64,000 bases of DNA from NCBI GenBank assembly GCA_963678705.1, contig OY783204.1, forward strand, positions 26,484,759 through 26,548,758, in the 5' to 3' direction. The translations under genes were made by a program, and so were the position numbers. The notes under the pieces are model-generated. The model saw only the letters and a program-made list of their open reading frames with translations, ran no database searches and was not told where the DNA came from. Source of the DNA: Panorpa germanica. Taxonomy: Eukaryota > Arthropoda > Insecta > Mecoptera > Panorpidae. Shown here one piece after another: positions 1 through 9,100 of the stretch; the first letter of the stretch is position 1; every line of letters begins with the position of its first letter.

Positions 1-2078
1 ATTCCAGTCGGAGGAAGGAACCTCTGTGGACGTTGATAGTTTAATCAAGGGATATAAGTATGGTGCAACAAACGTACCTTTTACTGCAGCCGATCAGTCC
101 GTAGATTACGAATCTGGACCACGATGTCTTTCTGTGTTGGGATTTACAAAACTCTCTAATATCAATAGAGAATGGTATGCAGGGAAAGGCGTTTTGTATA
201 TAGTTGCAAGAAAGGATTACACGGTACGTAATTATCGAAATATTTTAAATATAGAAGTAATTAATATCTGAATCATTGACTCCTTTTTTTTTAGAGGTCT
301 GAAGAAGCGTTTGCTGCGCTAGTTGATGCATTGGATCAACAGAAAATGGTTGGAATTGCACGTCGTGTTTATAATAATAACAACGCACCGACTATTAATT
401 GTCTAATGCCTAAGATAACGAAGAAATATAAAGTTTTGGTACTAATTCAACTACCATTTTTTGAAGACCTTCATTTCTTAGGTTTTCCACCATTAATAGG
501 GAAAAAGATAAAACCATCTGAAAAACAGTTGAAAGCTGTTGATTCATTGATTGATTCTATGGATTTGATGACTGCCACAACGTACGTATTTTAATTTGAG
601 AACTGTCTTATCTCTTTCTGTAATATTCACTAAACATTGTTTCTGCAGTAATGAAGATGGAGACCCAATGGAAGCTTATGATATAAAACGAACAGTAAAT
701 CCACTAACACAATACACTTACCAAAGTTTAGCCTTTAGAGCTCTTTATAAAAATGAGGAGCTTCGCCCACCTAGTCAAGATATTTTGGACTTAGTTAGCG
801 TTCCAATAAAACTACAGGAGCAGTCACAACCTATCTTAAAAGAAATGTTAAAATTATTTAAGCTTACTGAGAAAGAAAAGCATAAGTCCGGTCGGGAGAA
901 ATGGATCGATAAGTACGTTTACCAAATGTTAGCTAGTAGTTATATGTTAGTTAACTATTAGCTAAGCTCTCTCACATTGGAACAGACTACTTGCAACGAC
1001 TACTTTTTTTTTGTAGTTGCTACACTTTATCGTGAGATAAAGTTTCTACTTTAATGTTTATCAACACACCGAAGGTAATAAAAGTGCAGTGTATTGATAA
1101 ACATTAAAGTAGAAACTTTAACACTGGGTGTACTGAAAAAGTCGGATGTCGCAAGTAGTCTCTCACTAGTGTGAGAGAACAGTAAGTGTAGCTTTACTTT
1201 TAAGGCTAAACGAGAAGTTAGTACTAATTTCAAGTCACTTATCTTTTGTACTTGTTTTTAATTTCTTAAATCTAATTTGAGAGGTACACGCCGTTTATTG
1301 ATTGATTTTGTTTTAAAACCTATTATTGTTTCATTTTCAGTCAATTAGCTAAAGTTGGTAAAATAGAATCACCAGCATCTACATCAGCTGCAGAAGAACC
1401 TCCAGGTGAAGCAAATATTGTGCCTTTAGCACGAAATGTACTAGTTGAAGTAGGAACTCTTCAGCCAGCTAAAGACTTTGAGTTACTTATATCCAGAGGA
1501 GAAAAATTTGAAACCGGTAATCACTTGTGAAGCTATCACATGAGTTGCTTATATCTTTTGCACAAGTTTATATTAATTATCTTTTGTTATAGTTGCAAAA
1601 CAAATACAGAAAGTTATTACGACATTAATTATGAACTCATTTTCTGATGATTTTGAAAAGCCATTGGAAGCTTTAAAATCTCTTCGTTTAAAAAGTATTT
1701 CTGAAGATGTATCTTTATATAATGATTGGATGCTTCAATTTAAAGATATGCTCTTTAGTACAAATAAGATTGTGTTCTGGAATATCATCGTACAAGGTAT
1801 ATATATACTTTTATTCAAATAATAATTTTTTATTATAAAATATATAAATACAAGGTACTTTTTGTACATTAAAATGGTAAATTAATAAATAATAGCTATG
1901 TTTAATGATAAAATAATATTTTGTAGATCGCTTAGGATTAATAACTACAAATGAGGCTCCGATGTCCACTGTCTCAGAATCGACTGGAGAAGCTTTCCTG
2001 AGACATGATGCAACTGCATCACAAGAAATTGGACAAGGAGATGCCATCGACGCAGATGATTTATTTGGTGAAATGTGA
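1..2078 (+). CDS. XRCC5: Ku80 (XRCC5), 3' part, truncated by window start
   Basis: This is the C-terminal ~434 residues of Ku80, the large subunit of the Ku heterodimer that binds DNA ends in non-homologous end joining in the nucleus. Six exons join in frame: <2-223, 295-581, 649-912, 1341-1516, 1593-1796 and 1927-2078 (1305 nt, 435 codons with stop), all with GT/AG borders. Recognisable Ku80 signatures are GYKYGATNVPF, CLSVLGFTK, the block with LVLIQLPFFEDLHFLGFPP and AVDSLIDSMDL (end of the Ku core/bridge), then the helical C-terminal domain with FELLISRGEKFETVAKQIQK. The protein ends DADDLFGEM, which resembles the acidic-hydrophobic C-terminal motif by which vertebrate Ku80 contacts DNA-PKcs. 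The N-terminal vWA part lies outside the window. An AATAAA lies at 2141-2146. Intron 3 (913-1340) carries a hairpin repeat. Identification is confident; exon edges were read by eye. Confidence 0.93.
1030..1180. repeat. Hairpin repeat (MITE-like) in Ku80 intron 3
   Basis: Two arms reading TAAAGTTTCTACTTTAATG near 1038-1056 and its reverse complement near 1105-1123 flank a ~45-bp loop. Related words (GTTTCTATTTTAATG, TACTGAAAAAG) recur near 31285-31700, so this is probably a dispersed non-autonomous element inserted in the intron. No coding content is seen. Confidence 0.6.
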
Positions 2079-2174
2079 ATTTTTATTTTTGGAATTTTTA
2101 ATGTAAATGAAATATTTAAAATGTTATTAAGATGTAATTTAATAAATATATTTTTTAAATCACTAACTCTTATA

Positions 2175-2687
2175 TTAACTGCTGTCTTCGGAATCACTTT
2201 CACTGTCTTCAGATTCTTCATTTTGTTTCTTTTCATTTAACATCATTTCCTTATACTGTTTAACAGTAATTTTTTTTGGCATTAATTCCCTCAAGAAGTC
2301 TAGTGTATCATCGGCCTGAACAACCTCTGCGATATGTTTATATTCTAAAGACTTCTGCTGTGTTTTTCCAATGCTCTCCTTTGCCAGATGCATTAAAAAC
2401 AGTTCCTATTTTGTAAAAATGTACAGAATCAGTATAAATAAGTGGTAAATAACTAATAAAAAGTAAAATAAACGTTACAATTATTAAATAATAATACATT
2501 GATTAATAATTCTAAGTTTACATTGTATGTTTATAACCTAAAAACTTACTGTTGCTTTGGTAACGTAAAAAAGGGCATCCTGTCCAACTGACTCGACGTC
2601 TGGCGAACTTTTCATAATTGTTTTAACTCTTGAAATAGGTAAATGTAATTCTTTAATATTTGGAGACTTCTGTTGTGGTGGAGTCAT
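2175..2687 (-). CDS. CHRAC1: CHRAC1-like histone-fold protein
   Basis: This is a histone-fold subunit of the chromatin accessibility complex (CHRAC), which pairs with a POLE3-type partner on DNA. There are two exons, 2687-2550 and 2405-2175, with intron 2549-2406 in phase 0 (ACA|GTAAGT ... ATAG|GAA). Together they give 123 codons, 122 residues. Around residues 16-45 the protein has LPISRVKTIMKSSPDV followed by DALFYVTKATELFL, the alpha1-alpha2 region of CHRAC1/POLE4-type folds. Further on come YKHIAEVVQADDTLDFL and LMPKKITVKQYKEMM, then an acidic Glu/Ser tail. The size matches the family (about 120-130 residues). It converges on Ku80: the stops are 97 bp apart, and its likely AATAAA (2082-2087 on this strand) lies just past the Ku80 stop. 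The related histone folds POLE4 and NF-YC are less likely, because PKKI near the end of the fold fits CHRAC1. Confidence 0.88.
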
Positions 2688-2970
2688 TTTATATTTTGTA
2701 AAAAATCCAAATAAATATAAAACATATACGACAAAATAATTATTAACCTCAAGATTTGTGCATCTGCGTGTAGTATAAGAAACATTATTGCCAGAGATCA
2801 AAGATAATATATAATATATATTACCAGCAGTGACCAAATGCTGCCAACTGCTAAATTTTTGAAAAGTTAAAAAAATAGGGGTCTAGCAGAGTCAGGGTGT
2901 AGTTCAAAAATTACAAGAACACATCTTGATTTAAAAACTTTTATTTATAAACAAAATACAAATTTACTGT

Positions 2971-3136
2971 TTACTTTAGCAACAATAGAATATTTATTAG
3001 GGAGGTCATTGTTGTTGCAAGAATAGATATAATAAAATAAGTTCTCATGCGTTCTAGCTCTGTTAATGGTCTCTTCGTTTGGCAATTTGTTATAATTGAG
3101 TTATGCATTGCATGTATTGAAGACGTTGATTTCATT
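2971..3136 (-). other. C-terminal tail exon with membrane segment (exon 12 of the AK fusion)
   Basis: After the acceptor TATTCCAG a 166-nt open exon continues in phase from module 4 and ends at TAA (2973-2971). It encodes 55 residues. The first ~30 are polar (KRPLTELERMR). The last ~21, YFIISILATTMTS then LINILLLL, are uncharged and hydrophobic, followed by one Lys and the stop. This is the layout of a tail anchor. AATAAA lies at 2940-2945. No known domain is seen. Confidence 0.72.
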
Positions 3137-6100
3137 CTGGAATAATATTAAAATATCATTAAAACATTTAAACGTTTGCGTGCGTTTGATCAACATATTT
3201 ACTTACAACTGTTCTTCACTCGCTAAAATTTCTTTAACGCCGAGGGTAAGATGTTTTATACACTCATTTTCTGTAACTCCTAGCTTCATTATTGTTGAAA
3301 TTTCACAAACTCCTTGTCCAAATTGTTTATCACACGCTTCCCGTATATGCAGTTTATTTCTACTTGCAATTTCTTGAAATTTATTCTCATCCTTGTTTAA
3401 ACAAGGAAGTGTCATATAGACTGAAGCTTTCATAGCTGTTCCAATCTGTGTTGGACATAAAGTGACATAACCTATTCTATCTCTCGTGAAATGTATCGAT
3501 TTCTCTAATTCATTAAGAGCTCTTATTAAACGGTCATACGCTTCGGAAATATTTCCATCATCTTGTTTGGAAATCACTTTAATATGATCTTGTTCATTAC
3601 ACCAAATTGCTAATGTCTGCAAATTGTTTTGAAATATACCACGTCCGATTGGCCAATTTTGGCAAGCGTTTGCTGATTGAAGAAATCTACCTCCCTCCTT
3701 AAAGAAGAAGTTGTTGTATATCAAATTCTGCCTAATGTTCGGGGTCACTTCATTCAGTGTATAATATTTACCAGCTAAGTCACCAGTAAACGTTTCAAGT
3801 ATATTTGCAAGTTGTTTTTCTATTTCGTGGAATTGGCATTTTGTCATTATTGGTAGGAATGGATAACCTGCTATAGATCTTGAGGCTGAGATATTCAGTG
3901 ATAATACAAATCTTCCTTTCGGGTCTAAATTGTCGTAAGCTTTAGGGTTGCCGAAGCATGTTAACGGATGCTCACTATAACGCCCGAAGCCAAAATGGCA
4001 GTCTTTGATGATGGGATTAAATAATTCTTGAAAGACTGTATAAGCCTTGCAGTCGGAAGCGTAAATTCCGATGGTTGCATCATGGTTGTAAAGACCTATA
4101 AACAGAAAATTTTATAAGAAAATATGGCTGGAAAATATGGAAATTACTGTTAATTAACTCAGATGTTATAACTTACCAGATTGAATACAATCTAGAAGAC
4201 TTCCACCATAAGGTGTCTTTCTTATTTTTAATCTCTCAAAATTCCTTTTAGTCAAATGTTGCCGCAAAAGTGATTTTGAACTAGAAGTAATAAGTTTCTC
4301 ATATTCAGATTCAAGCTTCTTCATGATCTCAAGGTCAAGCCATTGTCTGCCGAATAAAAACAATATTTTCTATGTTTAATATTTGTAATTCGGGTAAAAT
4401 TTACGTAAGCAGAGATTTGGAATTACCTACCTGCACTGGGTTAGAGGAGGGCTCTTATCCAACGATGGTTCTACAGCTGTGGAAGGTTCCTCTTGCCCGA
4501 TTGCCTTTTCTAGTTTTATAATCTCAACAACACCAGCAATTAGGTCATTAATAGCTGAATTTTCAGATACTCCAAACCGAGTATTGTTATAAATTTCATA
4601 GATGCCGTATCCACCTTCTGTACGGTCGTCATAAACCTGTCTAATCTTAAGGTTATTACGTGCAATATTAGCATATAACACATTCTTATTCTTTGATAAA
4701 TTTAATAATCTTATTTCAAAAGAAGGTCGCATAGCAGTTCCTAAATTGTAAGGGGAAAAATTAAGAAATCCTAATTTTTCATCATACGAAAATTTTAAAT
4801 TATCTTCAATTTTCCTTAAGCCTTTCGCACCACGTTCATAAACTTCCTTAATATTTGCACCAAACTGAAAAGATACTATTTGCATATGTTCATCTTCGTT
4901 GCACCAAACAAAGAAATTCTTGTTACTATTACGGAAAACTCCACGTCCTGTTGGCCAGAACCGATCAGCTCTTGAAGTCTCCATGAATGGACAACGGAAT
5001 TTAAATAAACTGTTACTTAACAGTAATTTTTTTCTTTCATCCGCTTTCATTTCACTGAAGGGTGAATAACTTCCTTCAAACTCTTCAGTTAACTTTGTAA
5101 GTGCAGCAGCTACTTTTTCCTGGATTTCCAAGTACTGCAGTTTTGTCATACATGGACTGAAGGGGTAAGTAGCCAACGATCGGGTGAAGCTGACCTGACA
5201 TTTCGTAATATATGTACCCATTGGATCAGGATTTTCCAAGGGTTTTGGGTCGCCCGCAGCCTGTAGCACATGAGATGTGTTTGGATTGTATTCGTTATGA
5301 AATTCTTTGATGACAGATTCAAACAGGTTGCAGAAGACAGAGTAAGCTTCAGGGTCTGAAGCATATAAGCCCACTGAAGCATCAAGGTTCTTTAAACCTA
5401 CAATTTAGATCAATGAGTAATTATGGTAATAAGGATATTAACTTAAGGAGGATTTCTGAGCTTACCGCTTTCTATGCAGTCTAATAGGGTGTGTCCATAT
5501 GAAGTTTTTCTACTTTTCAAACAATCGAAGGTATCTTTAGTTAAATGCTTTTTAAGTAAAGATTTAGAGTTGGATTCAGAAAATATTTTAAATTCCTTTT
5601 CTAGATTGTTCATGATATCAGTTTCCAGCGTCTCATGTGTGCTGGTGTAATAGAAATATTATTTAAGCTCAAATTAAAGAAGTATTGCGCTATTAAAATT
5701 TTAAATTAATTACTTTTCTAAAACCATTTGATATATTTTAGTGAAAGTACTTATTTTATTTTTTTAAAGTACAATTTCGATTTTGTACAATTTCAGAAAA
5801 TAAAATTTCAACTTTAATTTGTAATTTCTGGTTTTGCAACAGACTTTTTAACTTAATTTAACAATAGTTTAGTGAGACATTAGAATTTAAAGCATAAGTG
5901 ATAAGACAGATCTATGTTAAAGATAGAGATAGCAAAGTGGTCTGTCCCTGTTGGCATATATCATTATTAGTTATATTATAAATATCCCTAAATATTACAT
6001 ACATGCCCTTCAAACTTAAAGGAGGAATCACCAAAGATTTGTCCAATTTAATAAGCTCTCTAATCCCTAAAGCTAGTTCATCAATGACGTCAAATTCAGT

Positions 6101-9100
6101 AGCGCCCAAGAATCGTTTGTTAGAGACTTGAAAAACAATTCCAACATCTGAATCGTAGAGACCGTGAACTCTTTTAACGCTAAGTTTATATCTTTCTGCT
6201 GCTGATATTATATCATGTGTATAATGCGAAAGGTTGGGCAAGGTCATATGCACTGAAGCTTTCAACGCTGTTCCCAAATTTGTAGGGCAACAGCAAATAA
6301 ATCCAAGTCTGTCATCACGTAAAAATTTCAAATTTTTTTCGAGCTCACATAACCCACCAACAGCCCTTTTATAAGTTTCACCAAGGTCACCATTTTTCTG
6401 AAGAGAGACACATTTTATATGATCTTTCTCATTACACCAAATGACATAATTTTTTTGATTGTTAAGAAATAATCCTCTTCCGTTTGGCCAGTGCTGGCAT
6501 ATCTTAGCAGTTCTTTGGGCAATATCATGCTCATCATCAAATAATAGCCCATCGATGGTCAATTGTCTTTTCACTTCTCCTGAGATTGCAGCCATTGCGT
6601 AATACTTTCCTTTAAACGGGTCCTTTTGTTCTGCAATCGCGCTCTTTACTTGTTCTTCAATTTCTTGATATTGGTGATTGAGTAAAATTGGATTCAAGGG
6701 ATATCCCATAATAGAACGAGAGAAGCGGACTCGAACTGAAAGTATATATCTTCTTTCGGGATCTAGGTTTCCAATGTCCTTGGGGTCTCCAAATTGTGTA
6801 AACGGGTGTATTTTTGTTATAGGAAAATCATGATATTCTTCAATTACTGGATTAAATAATTTATTAAATACCTGGAAGACCGTTTCATCCGGAATATAAA
6901 TTCCTAAGCTATGATCATGATGCAGCAATCCTGTAGAAAGAGAGAGAGAGAGAGAGATCAATACTTTCTTCCTGAAAGAAATATTATTAATTATTTTCAC
7001 ACATACCTCCCTGAATGCAATCTAGCAAGGTAGCTCCGTAGCATGTCCTGCGATTTTTCAGTAATGCAAAAACTTCAGGTGTTAAATGTTTTTTCAGTAA
7101 GGATGTAGTGCCAGAAGCATTTAGAAGAGCATATCCTTCGTCCAAAGTTTTAATCACGTCTAAATCGATACCTTTACTTCTTTCTATCTTTGTATCCATT
7201 GCAGTTTTTCTGTTGACAACAAAAAATAAATCTTAATAAAGAACATTTAAGAACATGTAATGTATTAAATGATGTAACAATCGATAATCTTACAGAGACT
7301 TTTCAGCTTTAATTACTTCAATAACACCAGTTAACATTTCGACTAGGGCTTGAAACTCTGAAATTCCCAAAATTCTTCTATTCCAAATTTCCATAACCCC
7401 ATCTTCAATTTTATATGCGTCTTCCTCAACTGGTCGCATCTTAAGGTGATATCTAATAGCCAACATATGTAGTTTCTGAATATCGAGCATTAAACGAGGA
7501 ATTTTAATATACACTGATGCTCGAATAGTCGTTCCTAAATTTCTTGGACAAAAGGTAACCCATCCCAAGCGTTCCGATCGTGTGAAGGCAATAGATTTCT
7601 CAATAGCAGTGACACCTTGTATCAATCTTTTATAAGTTTCAGCAATATTTGATCCTTTTTGCATTGATATAAATTTAACATGATCTTCTTGATTACACCA
7701 AACAATAAAATTTTTCTTTTCATTATGGAAGATACCTCTACCCAAAGGCCAACAGTTGCAACCCTTAGCATCTTTAATTACTTGATCCCCTTCTTGAAAC
7801 ATTAGATTATCTTTGGTAAGCTGTTCTTCTTCATCTTTTTCTATATCAACTAGTTTGTGGTAAGTTCCCTTGAGTTCGCCTGTTAGCTCCATTAAGTTCT
7901 TTGACAGGCGTTTTTCTATTTCCATATAACTGTATTCATTCAACATGGGGTTGAATGGAAATTCTTGGAAGGAGCGACAACATCGGATGCGGTGAGATAT
8001 TATGAATTCACCGTCTGGATCCAGGTTGGCTATGCAATTTGTATTTCCATATTTCTTTTCTGGTTGACGACTTCTAGTAGAGAAACCACCATGCAAGTCA
8101 TGGATTATCGGATTAAATAACTCGGAGAACATTTTATACACATCTGCATCAGCAGCGTATACTCCTATTTCAGCATTGTGGTTCCTTAAGCCTAGAAAGA
8201 AACATTAGGTAAGTTATTAGGGTGCTGCTTCATGGATCAGCGTGGATATATCCTAAATGAAGTCAAGTAGTCTATAATTCTTGAAGTACTAACCGCATTG
8301 GATGCAATCATATAAGGTGGAACCAAACTTTGTCTTGAGAGAATTTAATTTTTCATACAGCGGCCTGCAGAGATATTTCTTCAATAAGGAGTTCGAATGG
8401 GAAGCTAAGAGTTCTTCATACAATAATGTCTTTCTAGATGGCTTACTAAATAAAGGAATAATAAAATTAGTCAGTGAACAAACGATCTAGATTCAAAATC
8501 GACAAGTGAATCGACACTGAATGCTGTAAATTGGATAATAATTTATTGAAATATACGTTAGAACTATAAAATTTGAATTTCGTTTTGAATAGGATATAAT
8601 AATTCGTCATTATATGAAAACTTTATATTTGATTTAGACGTTTAATCCTGCATCTCTTTCACACTTATCTTGTTTAACCGCGATAGAAATGGAAGGGAGT
8701 GATGAAGAAATGACTGATGATTGACGATCAAATTTCTGACGATTTACATCTGACGAAGTTCCCTGATTTCACCGCGTTCGCCAATTTGCGACATTAATGT
8801 ACAACATATTAAGTTTATTGTGTGAAAATTTGAAGACGATTGGAGTAAAACTGTCGGAGATATAGAGTTTTATGTCTTCACATCTGGTTCTTCTTACTTT
8901 GAAACTTTTAAATGCGTTTTTCTCAAACATATCTTCTTCAGAAACAATCTACTGGACCGATTCTTTTGAAATTTTGCACACTCTTTCTTTACATAAATGC
9001 CGAGGTAACGCTGTGGAGTTTTTTATATTTTTTAATTTTAACGTATTTTAAAATAACAAAGTTTCTGATTTTTTTCATGAAAAATCGATATTTTGACATT

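Noticed and set aside
1051..1233. Reverse frame of 60 codons in Ku80 intron 3
   Set aside because: It is the hairpin repeat read through; no protein features.
3203..8141. Four separate single-domain arginine kinase genes
   Set aside because: Apparent stops at 7290 and 3203 overlap consensus donors, the other module ends run straight into donors, phases match throughout, and module 1 has no start codon in its first AK exon.
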